Positions 45,812-58,430 of a stretch of 64,000 nucleotides of DNA are shown piece by piece (positions within the stretch are counted from its first letter, which is position 1; the number at the start of each line of letters is the position of its first letter). Origin of the DNA: Amyelois transitella (taxonomy: Eukaryota > Arthropoda > Insecta > Lepidoptera > Pyralidae). Location of the stretch: positions 6,116,001 through 6,180,000 of the forward strand of contig NC_083522.1 in NCBI RefSeq assembly GCF_032362555.1, given 5' to 3'. A model generated the notes under the pieces. The model did not search any database and was not told the origin of the DNA. It worked only from the letters and a program-made list of their open reading frames with translations. The translations under genes were made by a program, and so were the position numbers.

Positions 45812-47423
45812 CTGAAATATAGAACACTTAACTGAAATTGAAACTATTTTTTTTTTAAAACGGGATAAATTAGATAAATACCTTACCCACTCGTCACTAC
45901 AACTAAAACTGATATTGCAATATACGTACTGAATATGCAGAAAATGCTACGCTGTGTTCGACGTCTTCTTTTTGTGATTGCTCCAATACTGTAGACCTAA
46001 TAAAGTCTTTTTTTAATTTAACATTTCTATATTTTACATCTAAAGTACGCCTGTGTCTCCGCCCGCATATATTGAAAGATGGAAATCACGAAAATCCTCC
46101 CTTCGTTTAGGCCTAGACCACGGAGGAACCTAAATGCCAAATTCTATATCTTTAAACCCAACAGCGATTTGGACTGTGTTTGCATTTAAATTAACGGGAT
46201 TCACAGAACTAGGCGAGCAAAGCCGCTGGTGCGCTATAGAAACTTTTATAAATACGAAAATTTTGTGAGCATATATATTTGAACATTGAACTTATTTAGA
46301 TGAAACATTATAGTAAAATCACGATTCTCAGTTAAACCACTGAACCTATATTCATAAAATTTTCATAGGTACTCTTAATCAGTCAGTCAGTGTCTTTAAT
46401 ATTTTTAGCTGAGGAAGATACAGGAGCCAAGTTTAAGAGTAAAGACTGTAGTGGTTTTAACACTTTGGGTCATTTTAAGATTCCATCCATCCACGATCTG
46501 TGTAATTTGACCTGTATACAGAGTGACTTTTAATTTAACTGCATAAAGTGTACTCATCTAAAGGATATTTAAAAACGTTAAAAGAAAATTATCGGTTTAT
46601 ATTTCAGAAAGTACGAAAAAAAAATTAAAGTATCAAAAACCACGATCCTAAATACGTTATATCCCCCCGGCCGGCGGAAAAGCGACGCGTAAGATTCAGA
46701 GGTCAACGACACAATTCATTCAACTGAGCGATCTCGACAACTCTGTACTTTACTTGATCTTGATACTAGAAAAATAATTTTATTTTTCAGACATTTATTA
46801 ACATGTTTAGTTTTAATTTCTTTTTGTAGTATTGGTCTTTAATAAAGCGTGTGACGTAGTTTTTGAGGGTTTTTTAAATGTGAAAATGTGAAAATTTAAA
46901 TAAAAATAAGCTCAAACGGCTCAGAAGCATGGGTATAGTCTATGTTTAAAAGGATGCAGTTGTTTTAAATGTCACCTGTATATAAAAAAAAATATTCTGT
47001 TACAACCAGAGATCGGATATTCGGATGCATATTTACCTAAAGTTGGGGTGTTGGGTTAGTATGGAACGTACTTCTGTACCTCAAAATTCCGGGATTCGGC
47101 ATTGATACACTTAATGTTCTAATTAATGGTCTGAATAACCTCAGAAAGTTTTTGTTCTGACTAAAAAATCACGCGGTATAATTCTGCAATCCCGGTAGGT
47201 AGGTAATTTTTCAATAAATATGATCATCCATCACTTATGTTTATAAAGGTGTTTATCATACCTAATATACGATAAGTTTCAATTTCTTGTATAATAAAAT
47301 TTCCGGGATTCAAAATAATTCGAATCCTGAAAGCAAGAAGCCGCCTCCATACTTTCTTAGCCAAAATATTAGTTTAGGTAAATATGCATCCGATTGGATA
47401 AGAGATCGGATGATCTCTAGTTA
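45812..47423. other. Presumed intronic or intergenic sequence
   Basis: A possible short exon of the upstream pseudoenzyme lies at 45887-45928 (- strand, donor GTAAGG). Around 46020-46220, words such as 'GAGGAACCTAAATGCCAAAT' resemble a common lepidopteran repeat. Nothing else is supported. Confidence 0.35.
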
Positions 47424-47525
47424 TAACGTCTGTATTCCTTGCGGAGTTGACAGAGCCAGCAGTCTTTAAAGTCTGATAGACCACGTTCAGCTTAATTGGC
47501 TAATGATAGGATTGAGAATTGAGAT
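47424..47525 (-). repeat. SINE fragment, 3' part
   Basis: 'AACGTCTGTATTCCTTGCGG', 'GTTGACAGAGCCAGCAGTC', 'GACCACGTTCAGCTTAATTG' in SINE order, inverted. Confidence 0.75.
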
Positions 47526-47614
47526 TGAAGAATTTCTATAGAATTAATATTTTATAATTTATTATTTTTTTATATTGTACATGATGATTATAATTCCTAA
47601 ATTTTAATACTTAC

Positions 47615-47680
47615 TCCTCCTCGGGCTGACGAGTTGATTTGCCCACTAGGTGCATAGGAGATTCCTCAATTTTTGTAGAA
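47615..47680 (-). CDS. Candidate 66-nt exon upstream of the M14 paralogue
   Basis: Bounded by 'TTGTTGCAG' acceptor and 'GTAAGTATT' donor on the - strand. The length is a multiple of three, and its phase fits the exon at 47920-47970. It encodes 'STKIEESPMHLVGKSTRQPE', with no known domain. Whether it belongs to the 43501-45811 gene is unproven. Confidence 0.35.
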
Positions 47681-47919
47681 CTGCAACAAGAGTTATTTTG
47701 ACCAGAGTCTATTTATATTATTTACATCTCAAAAGAACATATAATGAATACGGAAAAATCACTCAGAATGAGCAAGCCTCAAAATGTACCAGTACTACTG
47801 AAAAAACAATAAATCATTATAAAATACATTGATCTTTCAAGGTGAAATTATAAGTTCTTCACAAATTCTTATTAATTTCTGGAGCTATTTTTATATTTTA
47901 TGATAATTAACACACTCAC

Positions 47920-47970
47920 CGGTGGGTAGTAGGTTCGTAGTGCCCAACTGTCTTGTCATGGTAAGATGTT
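47920..47970 (-). CDS. Candidate 51-nt exon with 'DKTVGHYEPT' motif
   Basis: Polypyrimidine tract plus 'CATAG' acceptor and 'GTGAGTGTG' donor. Encodes 'TSYHDKTVGHYEPTTHR' when joined to 47680-47615. The ten residues DKTVGHYEPT recur exactly in the candidate exon at 48901-49024, suggesting exon duplication. Function unknown. Confidence 0.4.
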
Positions 47971-48258
47971 CTATGAAAAAAAAAACAACATAAAAATCAC
48001 AGATTGAGCTCTGTAACTGCATACAAATACAAATCATCTATTGTAGCTTTAAGGCTCGATAAAGCTCCAAATAATGTGAAGAAAAACCCATAATGGGTTT
48101 TTCGACGGTTCCTCGCAAAGATTGCGAAGGCTAGACGGGAGTCGCTTCTAAAAACCTGACTTGTCCAGAAGCGTGCTTATTCTAAGGTACACCAATTCTA
48201 CTCTAATCGTAGGATAGGAGCGACCATTAATTTGGGTGCTTACCAATATTCTCACGTA

Positions 48259-48413
48259 CTTAGGATTCTTCTTTTAGGTGATAGGCTTAGCAACTTGTGA
48301 CTATAATATGTAAATATCAATTCTATCATTAAGCCAAAGAGCTGAACGTGGCCTATCAGTCCTTTAAAAACTGGTGGCACTGTCTACCCCGCAAGGGGTA
48401 ATGTCAAGACATG
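48259..48413 (+). repeat. SINE copy, 5'-truncated
   Basis: 'TTAGGATTCTTCTTTTAGGT', 'TCAATTCTATCATTAAGCCA', 'AGAGCTGAACGTGGCCTATC', 'CACTGTCTACCCCGCAAGGG', + strand. Confidence 0.8.
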
Positions 48414-48900
48414 ATTGAGTAAAGTTGTGACACTAAATCACAAACAAGAAGGCTAGGCCATATTGAAATCGATGGCAATGATGTTAAATTAATAATATCG
48501 AAGACAGTGAGATGGTGGTATTGCTAGCCCATCACCTAAAAGACGTTACATTGGTTAAATACTCAAATTTGAAATCTTAATGAAGCTCTATCCTCACTCA
48601 TCAGATACCTACGTGTCCGAAGCATGTTTAGTTTAGAATCTAAAAAAAAATATCATTTCTAAGTATGGTTTCAGTTACATACGAACGGCACACGAACATG
48701 TGTGATCAAGTGAATGGGGAATGGAGCTTTAGAGTCAGAGTTCCATCTGTAGATGATATGTAAGTATATACCGATGTATAAGACGAAACTCGCACGAATA
48801 CTTTGTAAGTACATATTCTATTTTTAAAAAAGGTAAATCTATTTCTGTTTTGCCCAGGTCCCTGATGGCCCTGATTTGTGGTAATAATGATGTGAGAGAC

Positions 48901-49024
48901 CTTAATAATATCTATGGTGGTTACATACTCGTGGTGATAGGAGGGATGTTCCGAAGTAGGTTCATAGTGGCCAACGGTTTTGTCCCGCAATGGCTTTCTA
49001 ATCCTGCGCACCATCCCCGCGGTT
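48901..49024 (-). CDS. Candidate exon with second 'DKTVGHYEPT' copy
   Basis: The acceptor 'TTTTATCTATAG' precedes 49024 on the - strand. The frame reads 'TAGMVRRIRKPLRDKTVGHY' then 'EPTSEHPSYHHEYVTTIDII'. The frame stays open to 48706 and the donor is unclear (GTCTCT at 48900 is poor), so the low end is uncertain. Basic and His/Tyr-rich, no known domain. Confidence 0.35.
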
Positions 49025-52000
49025 CTATAGATAAAATAATACATTAATCAAGAAAAAGTAAACAAAAACGCCATGAGGCTTTATTTTCAACTGATTTAAA
49101 TAATCTTATATTTTTTTTTACAAGAAGTTCTTTGGCACATTTCTTGAGGTTAATCCAAAACAAACCTTTTTTCTTAATACAATTTTCACTATAATTTTTC
49201 TGTATTGAATTTTAAAATATTTTAAAAACCTATTAATTCGAACTGAAACTACAGAAAGTTGTAGTAAGTAGTTATTTTTAAATAGATTTGTTAGCACTAC
49301 ATAATAGAAAATCATATAAGAATATGCTATTTATACAAAGACTGATATACCCATTCCCTATTTTCTTTTTAATTGATCTAAACATTGGTCTCTCATTGGG
49401 ATTTTTAGTCTGAGTGTAGAATGATCTCCTGTTAGCGCCAGGTTTTGGTTTTCTGGACCTGAAACATAATTTTACAAAATTTAACATAACGTACACATAA
49501 TAGATGACTTTGTCCATTAAGTAGACGTAATTACTACGTAATAAATAACAGTAAGACTCTGAGAAAGTGACAGATTAAAGAAATCTCAAGTTTATAAACC
49601 TAGCACTTGATTGATTCTTACAGTCTGTCGAAGAATTATGTGGCTGAAACACATTACGTAAATTGTTTTTATTCCCTCTAAGCCAAGTTAAAAGACCTGG
49701 GTGTATTTAAAAAAAATGGCGAATACAAATAAATACATTAGGCAAAAACTGAAAATCAAACTCAAACACAGGTTACATTGCATTTATTTTAACGTTTGGG
49801 GTAAAAAAAACAACACTTAAAAAGTGAGTCACATTGAAGCAAATTGCAAAATCTATTTTTAAAATAAGAATACTTCATTTATATCCCAAGAATCTTCACC
49901 TTAAAATAAAAAAATAATAATTTACCAAAATTCTAATTCGTAAATATCTCGTTCACCAATCACTGAAAAAAAAATTATGTGAAAGAAATAGAAACTAGAC
50001 CATCTGTTTTATCACATCAATTTTAGACACTTAATTATATTGTCCTGTACAAAATATAACCTGTATAGTATATATAAATAAATAAATAAATAATCTTTAT
50101 TTTCTCCCATACAAATGAAGATTTCACTTATAAGATATTCACATATAAATATCGGGAGACTGGTGCAGGCCACCAGGTCTCCGCCCCAATTTAAGTTACA
50201 CAAAACACACTAAACATTAGAGATTAGGTATATAAAAAAAAAGAATTTGGACTTGTGTTTTAAAAAGATAATTTAAAAAAAAACCTATATTTTATTAATT
50301 TAATTTATAAATTTTGTTGCAATATGTTAGGGAAATATTCAGTAGATATGAGGTTTTCAGTGTCCTCTATATCTGGCGGACTTAATGCTAATAGCATTAT
50401 CTAATTGTCTGCTAAGTTATATTGTAAGTTTTTATGAAACAGTACTGAAATAAGATTTCGTATACGGAAACAGAAGCAATGATCCCCTTCTTTTTTACTA
50501 AGACAAAGAATATCAAAAATGTCACCCTACCAAAATTTTGTTCCGCAATAATCACGCATAACACTAAGAATTTCAAAAACATAATTTAAAGTAAAAAAAA
50601 TTCTTCAAGAAATTTCGATGAAATGGAAACAAGTATAAAAAATAAATAAAACAAATAAACGTTTTAGTTATGACTACAATTTAACTGTCATGAAAAAGTG
50701 CACTTATTTTTTATAGGTTTTTATTTGAAAGAAGTGAGGTATTTCGTGCGATTGTATTTTATTTAGTGTTATAACGAGTGAGATTGAGTAAAAAAAAATT
50801 CCTATTTACAGAAACCGGAGCTACGCTCTCTTAGGAATTTTCAAGAATATAGTAGGTACTTAGCATAATTTTCTTCTAAAAATGTGGTCTATCCGTGTGT
50901 TAAATTATCTTATCATTAATACTTTAAAAAAAATATACATATAAATACAACTAATTAGCTCCTATTTCTGTGAAGTATATATAATTTTCCGGTAAGTAAT
51001 GTAATGATGAAATCTTGTGGTAGGTATTTAGAGGAGTTCTAATTACAGAGAAAGTATCCTTAAAAATTTCTGCCTTTTTTTTATTTCAGCGCTTAATATT
51101 TTAAAATCTAAATTTATCTTATAAAATCTAAAAATTACACAATGTTGTCTATGATGTTTAAAGAAACAGAGTCATTTTAACCTACGGCCTAAAGCTTGAA
51201 CTACATAAAAATTTTCATGGTCCCTTAAAACCATTGTTATAATGTTCATGGATGTTATAGCATTGGTCCACCGTGCAAATTGGTGGTGTAAGTTATAAAT
51301 TCTCTACTTGTTTTGTTATAAATAAACTTTTTTATTTGTGCAATAATTATATGTGTCTACATATTAAAAGATGTTTTTTTTTATTAATTTCATTTGTTTT
51401 CAGTGTTAATTGCAACATTTTTCAAATTACTTTAGGTTATTGTTACCACTACAGTTGGAATAAAACTAAAATTTGATGTTAAGTAGATCTTATTATTACT
51501 AAAGCTGTGTTGTAATTTACACCTATTATACTAAGTTACTAACGAATATACCATTCATATTGTATGAGAAACGCTTGCGCTCTTCAATTGTTACACACAG
51601 GAAGAATCGTAAACTTTAAGATTTATACCTACACAAAAAAACTGTTAGGCCGAACTCAATCTTCATTTGAGCTCTTTAAATTGGACCTTTGGAGGTAACC
51701 CACCCCCATTAAAATTGACTCTCTGTTTGAGGTTATAAAACTAAAAAGGCAAATCTCAAAATGCATCAATCTCATATTATGTATGCCTTCGGCGATAAAC
51801 GTTCGTTTTTGCACTTATTTTTAAGTTTCATTGAAAGTTTCAATTTGAAATTCCCGCCAACGGCGCTGTACTTACTTAACTAGCTATTACCTAAGACATG
51901 GCCCGCCAAAACTATAACCTATATATGTATATATATATATAGTTTTGAACGAACCTCAATATAATTATCTGTTCAGCGGTTCCGCCATGTTAGTGTCCTC

Positions 52001-52330
52001 CCAGATTGAAGTACTTACTTTACTTATTATATTATTCCTTGTTATATTCAACCTAACTAATAAAATATCCATATGATGACAAAGTAAATAACTTTGTGAG
52101 AGAAAATTGGTGGACTATAAAAAGTGTTTGTTAATTTAGATGGAAACAAAAATCCTTGTATTCCGAGTCCATAGACCTAATTTATTAATAGAGGCAACAA
52201 ACAAACATCTTTATGTAAAGTTTGTTTGCTACACAAAATTTTATTTAAAAAAAAAATACATACTAGAATACTTAGTGCAAAATTATATTCTATTCTATAG
52301 TGATAGATAACGGATTGGTTATGTTAAGAG
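49025..52330. other. Non-coding AT-rich sequence
   Basis: A diverged SINE scrap lies at about 49563-49645 ('AAAGAAATCTCAAGTTTATA'), and an (AT)n run near 51925-51945. A frame at 49337-49458 (- strand, 'SRKPKPGANRRSFYTQ') has a good acceptor but no matching phase. No other gene seen. Confidence 0.35.
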
Positions 52331-52335
52331 AATTA

Positions 52336-52470
52336 ATGAAAGGAGGCAAAAAAGGAGAAGGTAAATCATCTGATTTACCTTATGATCTCATAAAGAAGGA
52401 AAGACCTAAACGAACGTATCTTGGTCAAATCGGGGAAGTTATGGTGAAAGGTCAAGTGAGTCGCAATCGC
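52336..52470 (+). pseudogene. RTE LINE C-terminal coding fragment
   Basis: The + strand frame reads 'ERPKRTYLGQIGEVMVKGQV' followed by 'SRNRP'. This matches 'GRPRRTYLDQIKDVLVKGQV' at the C-terminus of the RTE copy at 59932-61222. Remaining RT sequence is absent. Confidence 0.6.
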
Positions 52471-52548
52471 CCCAATTTTCATTTGGTTAAATTAATCACC
52501 ATTGCGGGATTTCTGGTTTTCTTTTGCTACAGAAAGCCATTGATTTAG

Positions 52549-53373
52549 TAAAACTTTAGCTAGGCCAAGACAACTTCTTTGTCAACTTCTCAAGTAATTA
52601 AGTAGGTATGTATTTTCTATTAAACCTGCACATCTTGGTTGAATGTGTACTCTATTTTTTTTTATTGATGTATAACATCTTGATATACGCCTTGTGAACG
52701 TTTAATCTATTTTTTTCATTTATCCTTGCGGTTAGGGGTTACAAAACAGGCTGGCTACATTGTATTTTTTATGCCAAGATTTACAATGTGCTAAAACCTT
52801 ACACCGCGTTGTGGTCACGCACGGCTTGTATTTGACCAGCTTTAAATTAAACTTCAATTTTATTACAATGTGCTTTCTTTATTAAGGAGTAAAAGTAATA
52901 AAAAAAGAGAACCCATAATGGTAAAATTGTCAAGTAAAGTATGGTAGGGTAAACGAACTTAATTTCAGTTATTTCTCAAATACAAACAAAAAAGTAAATA
53001 GTATGTTTATTTTGCCAAGCAGGTAAACTAAAATTTAAATACAAGTTAAAATAAATTTATTTGTTTCAATAAATATAATTGGATCAAAAAAAATGTTTTG
53101 GTCCATCTCGAATTAACCATTTATGATTTCAAAAAAGTGCGCATTCAATAATGCGTATGCAACTCTAATATTACAAAACAGCTTCGACAAACTACCCTAC
53201 ATTACCATCAAAATCCTCTAACAATAAAATAAATCATTAACTCGGAACTGAAGGGCACTTCCCATAAAGCCGAACGAGGGCGTTGACACAATTATTATCA
53301 TACTAGTTTTGGCCCTGACTTCCATTATGTTTGTTATCACAAGGTAGCCTTAGAAGAATAGTTAAAAAAAATT
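52549..53373. other. Non-coding sequence, no gene seen
   Basis: AT-rich, no ORF with domain content. Confidence 0.4.
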
Positions 53374-53497
53374 GAAAGGCGACGTTTAGCTGAATGGCTT
53401 AGTGATCAATGGAATTGGGACTTTCAAATAGTGACAGGTTGCTAGCCCAAAGCCTTTTCAAGAATCCCAAGTGAATAGCCTAGAATTAGTGAGTCTC
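53374..53497 (-). repeat. Diverged SINE copy
   Basis: 'AAAGGCGACGTTTAGCTGAA', 'AATAGTGACAGGTTGCTAGC', 'CAAGAATCCCAAGTGAATAG', inverted. It lies 57 bp from a full copy in the opposite orientation, making a head-to-head pair. Confidence 0.7.
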
Positions 53498-53554
53498 AAA
53501 TTTTTCGAAATGAAGATAGTGTCGGAATAATTTGATTAATGTCAAAATTCTAAG

Positions 53555-53816
53555 TGCCGTGTGGTTCCCGGCACCAATACAAAAAAGAATAGGACCACTC
53601 CATCTCTTTCCCATGGATGTCGTAAAAGGCGACTAAGGGATAGGCTTACAAACTTAGGATTCTTTTTTAGGCGACAGGCTAGCAACCTGTCACTAATTGA
53701 ATCTCAATTCTATCATTAAGCCAAATAGCTGAACGTGGCCTTTCAGTCTTTTCAAGACTGTTGGCTCTGTCTACCCCGTAAGGGATATAGACGTGATGAT
53801 ATGTATGTATGTATGT
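53555..53816 (+). mobile_element. Full-length SINE with (TATG)n tail (reference copy)
   Basis: About 262 bp. Head: 'GCCGTGTGGTTCCCGGCACC', then 'AATAGGACCACTCCATCTC', 'CCCATGGATGTCGTAAAAGG'. Middle: 'GGCTAGCAACCTGTCACTAA', 'TCTATCATTAAGCCAAATAG', 'CTGAACGTGGCC'. 3' end: 'GGCTCTGTCTACCCCGTAAG', 'GGATATAGACGTGATGATAT' and the tail GTATGTATGTATG. No clear tRNA A/B box pair is visible in the head. The 3' end matches the RTE LINE at 59932-61222. At least a dozen other copies occur in this window. Confidence 0.92.
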
Positions 53817-55192
53817 TCTAAATGACGGTCAACGCTGCTTTAAATTTTCAACAATTCTCTACTAAGTACATACAAATTAATAAGATTTATTTCGCCTCTA
53901 ACAGCCCTAAGTCAAAATATATTACACAATTAATTCAACACGCTCGCGGTTGACTGAATTTAACTCATTTTTTCCCTTTATTTCACGAGGAGGAATTTAT
54001 TTTCATAACTGATAATAAATGTCGGGTCATTGCTGTAATAAACTAAATGGGGTTCACCCTTCTGTGCCTGCGTTCGTCGCGAAACTGCGCTAAATCCCAA
54101 TTTGAATATTATAATCTCGCCTCAGCGAATTTAACCCGTAATTTCTTTAATACTAAGGATATTTTCAAGATTGTGTCTTTCTCTCTGATGTGAGGTTAGA
54201 ATTTAGGATCTACAATTGTGTGCATTTGTGCGATAAAAAAAATTAATTAATTATTATTTTTTATCATTCTCAACTTAAGAATAGTTAAGTATTACCGAAC
54301 TATTTTGTGAGCATTTTATAAATATTTTTTGATTATAATAGTCGTACTTAAAGTTAAGGTTTCTGATTAATTAGTACAAATATCGCTTATGTGTGTAGTG
54401 TGTGTTTACATTAATCCATTACTCGCATCAGCCTTGATTTGAATTGGATATTAGTTGGATTTTAGTTCATTAATTGCGATTTATACCTTTAGGCTGGCAC
54501 ATTAAATACAAGTAGTAGTTAAATTTTTCTAGTTCGATATCTGATAATTAATTTAAACATTTAAGATTTTTATTATGTACACACAAAAAATACTACAAGA
54601 AAGAAAGTATAATGAAAATAATTTGCACAATGGCGGACTTATCCCAAATTAAAGTTTTTAGATCCAGACATAAGTAAACCTTGTATGATAATCAATCAGG
54701 ATTACTGACGTGATCAGACAAAGTGAAAGGGCGATAACGTTCGATAAACGTGTTAACAACGCAACTGATGTAGCGATAACAATGTGTCATTTGTTTTTAT
54801 TAGCCCCTCCCTAGTTATGGTTTACACCGAAGTCATTACATGAAAATACTTAGTTTTATGGACTGCTTTTTTGATTAAGTTCTGAAATTAGGAGCTAATT
54901 AAAAGAAAACTGTTTTTCAAATCTATTTGGGGGAAAATTTCCAGGTTTTAGTACTGATACTTAAATTACAGGTTAAATTGATGGCTCTTAACAAAAACAC
55001 TAGGTACCTACCTACCTTGTAGCCAACAGGTCATTTCGTTTAGAACAACTTAGTCACTTAGTCATCCCTTTCAATTTAGAATAAAATAACCCACCTACAT
55101 TTGACATCACATACTAATAAAAAAATCCTTCCAGCAAGACTTAGAGAGACAGTCTTTCGCATTCATAATATGAGGGTAAGAATGGATATTTA

Positions 55193-55287
55193 AAGCCAAA
55201 TAACTGAACGTGGCTTATCAGTCTTTTTAAGACTGTTAGCTCTGTCTACCGATATAGACGTGATTATATGTATGTGTATGTATGTAT
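55193..55287 (+). repeat. SINE 3' fragment with TATG tail
   Basis: 'AGCCAAATAACTGAACGTGG', 'AGACTGTTAGCTCTGTCTAC', 'CGATATAGACGTGATTATAT' and a 'GTATGTGTATGTATG' tail; an internal 8-10 base deletion removes CCGCAAGG. Confidence 0.85.
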
Positions 55288-55500
55288 AAATATTTGTCCA
55301 TAATCTTCCCAAAGCCATCAGTGTCCGAGTATAACCCACGGCCAAGCTGAGTAAACTATAAAAGCGATTCAATGGAGTGATGCGAAGTGTTTCTTCCGTT
55401 TACGGTGTCGACCACGCAATCTGCTAATACGGCCAAATGGATCTAAATCTCTTAGGACTGTCTTCACTCGGACTTATTGGAAAGCTGGGATTCATTTGAT

Positions 55501-55560
55501 GGCCGTTTGGCGCAGTGGCAACATTCTTGTGTTGCCCGGGTTCGAGCCGTGCGGCTAAGA
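55501..55560 (+). repeat. tRNA-like SINE head (A and B boxes)
   Basis: 'GGCCGTTTGGCGCAGTGGCA' contains a TGGCGCAGTGG A box, and 'CCCGGGTTCGAGCC' a GGTTCGAGCC B box 25 bases later. The whole is about 60 bases, too short and unpaired at the ends for a real tRNA. It looks like the Pol III promoter head of a second, tRNA-derived SINE. Confidence 0.5.
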
Positions 55561-55763
55561 TGAAGAATATTTTTTTTTTATTTGACTCGGAATGTTTGTA
55601 TTAAAAATAATGTATTTCTTTACTATTTACGAATTTGTAAGAACAAATTCGTTCTTTACAAATTACTATTCATAGAAAGACATAACAGTACTAAATTTTT
55701 TTTATTCGTTCAAATGAATGTTAGTTTATTAGCAATGTTGAACTTATGTATACTTACTTATCG

Positions 55764-55845
55764 TCGAGTTAGTATCTTGTAACAATCTCAAACCTATTTC
55801 AAGGCTAACTCAATCTATGTAGTAAATGTATCCCGTATATATTTG
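55764..55845 (+). repeat. LINE/SINE 3' end with self-complementary stem, copy 2
   Basis: 'CGAGTTAGTATCTTGTAACA', 'AGGCTAACTCAATCTATGTA', 'ATCCCGTATATATTTG' matches 9010-9125. GAGTTAG and CTAACTC pair perfectly here. Confidence 0.55.
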
Positions 55846-58430
55846 TAAGTAAGCACCTACATGATAATTTCTATGATTTAAAAACACCAACTCCCAAAGA
55901 CTATCGAAACAATCTCATTTTCCGTCAATTACATTAGAAATCTCACTTGGGGCAAGTGCATTTACATATCAACATGCACTTTTGCTGATTGCTGCGGACC
56001 TATCCATGACCACACTCCAATATCCCTTGGCTCTGCAATATAGGAGTAGATGAGAAAACATCGCCCAAACATACGTATAGTGTAGGTATAGACGAAGGAT
56101 TCAATTTATCGGACCCGCGTGGTTTCAAAATGAACACTTCAATGCTTGCAAGAATAAAGGTATTTTTATTTCGTCTTCAGTTATTTCTTCAAGAAATTAT
56201 TTTCTCATAACCAGGGCGTTTTGTGCGAACCTATAATAAATCAATAATAAAACTCTTATTGACTTACGACAAGATACAGTACAGTCAAAATAACTGGACT
56301 TAGGATGTCAATTTCGAAAAAATTATAAATTCCCATGGGTAAGGGAAATAAAATGAGAATTTCCGTTTTACGCTATCTAGTTTATTTTCAGTGAAGATTA
56401 ACTGGGTCATCAGTATAATACATTTTGTGAAACAATATGGAGAACTACTATTTCCATTTCCACGTTTACAGACTGACAACGCTTTCAACATAATCCAGAC
56501 TTTATCATCAAGAAACCCGTTCTAATATCCAACAAGTTACGGAAGAAAATAGCTTGAAAATACATTTTAAGTTACAACATTGCGTAACTAACGCGAAATA
56601 ATAGCAATGTCAGAAGCAGTTTTCGAGTGACGCGAATACTTTCCGACTGTTTGGCTTTATTTTATTGCGCATGTTTTCATATTAATTGCGAGTTTTCTGC
56701 CTCGCTGGGCTGATGGTATGCAAATGTACCTATAAGCCTGTCAAATCGTTTAGCTGAGATATTCATGGCTGGAAAATTTGCGCGCACAATTTGCTTTAAT
56801 AAGAGGGGAACTATTTTTAAATTTAATATTTAAGTTAGAGAGGATTGAATGCCGATCTATGTTGATAATATAAAAATTGGAACAGTTGATTTGAAAATAT
56901 ATCACTCGACATTTAACTAAAGTAATTATTACCTATTTACTTCCTCCAGTTACTATACATGAACAAGATAGGGAAGGTAAGACATACGCCATTTCAACAT
57001 TCATGAATAGCCCAACTAGATTGTGGTAAAGCGAACCCCGGGCTCCTCCCCAGGGCTCCACAGCCGGGTTATACTCCACAAGGATGATAAGCGACTGTTG
57101 TTATAAATACAGATTCAAAATTAAGAAGGAAATTTAAGAAGTTGTTTTAAGATAAATTTGGGAATTTCAAAACAGACCGAAGTGAGGTGAAAGATTTCGT
57201 TGCAAATAAAAGTAAATGGCAACCGATGTCCGCACGTGTTTCAGTCACGTGTAAAGAGAATTGGCTTCAGTCGTAGATTGTGAAATTTCATGAGCAGTTG
57301 GTACATTGGCAGGAAACTTTATTTAGAAAATGCTTGATTTTTGAACAACGAAACAATTTTTAAGTCGTTTAAGATTTTATTGTACTACTCATAATCGTTT
57401 AAAGAAAATCCCATGGGAACGTTACTTATTCCGGGATGATGCAATAAACCATTAGGAGTACCTATTACCTACACTAGGTTTTACACTATTTACTATTTAG
57501 ACCTAGTGTATTTGAAACAAAGTTTAAAATTAGGTAGAATAAAATAGAAACGGTACCCTTTATAGCACATAAAATTAGATTATAACAATAGATTTAGGTA
57601 CATGTATTTTAAGTTGGTAATAGGTACAAAAAAAAAGTATTGTGATAAAGATTTTAAATAAGAAAAAACCCGCTTTGTAACATTTAATCAATATTCAATA
57701 TCCCTTACAAAATTAAATCTCTTTTCTAGCTGACAGACACGAATTAAATCACGAAACAAAATAGTTCCGTCGAAATGATAAAACATAGAGATAAACGGGT
57801 AAGATACGTCTTGACAATACGTGACAGTTTGTTATGGGCACACAATCCGGGAATTCCCTGGGAATCGCCATATGGGCTGAAGGGCCGCGTTATCAAAAAG
57901 ACAACCCCATTATGACAGATGGGAGATAACAGGAATATGTCAACATGTAACTTGTCAAACATATTTGCGTTTTTCTATTTTATTTAAGAACTAAACCAGC
58001 TTTGGTTTCCCAAGGGGTAACTATTTTTGTATGGAATCTTCTGGTGAGCCATTAAATTAACATCATGGTTATTGTTATTAGTTTTAGGCTGTTTTTGTTG
58101 CAGTTTGAGTAATAATTGTCTAATTTATATTTTCTTCTTTTTTAATAGGTAGGTAACTAGGTACTTAGGTACAGTCTATTTAATAACGAATATATATGTC
58201 TAAATGGCAATAGGTTTTATTTTATTCGAACCTCAGATTAAATCAGTTACTCTCCTATAATATTTAAAGAGTCTCGTGTATAAACAAATTTACCTACAGT
58301 CACATTAATAACAATCTCTTTTTTTAAATCTATTGAAAATTATATGACAAAAAACTCATCATAGCGACATCTATGAAATAAAGGAACATCAAAATTATGT
58401 ATTGTTCACGTCTTTCTTGATAACCTTACT
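55846..58430. other. Non-coding sequence, no gene seen
   Basis: AT-rich. Minor items: a 10-bp inverted repeat (TACACTAGGT and ACCTAGTGTA, about 57470-57511) and a GC-richer repeat-like stretch near 57030-57080. Confidence 0.35.

Noticed and set aside
49337..49458. Candidate exon 'SRKPKPGANRRSFYTQ' upstream of the second paralogue
   Set aside because: Good acceptor, but no donor gives a phase matching the neighbouring candidate exons.
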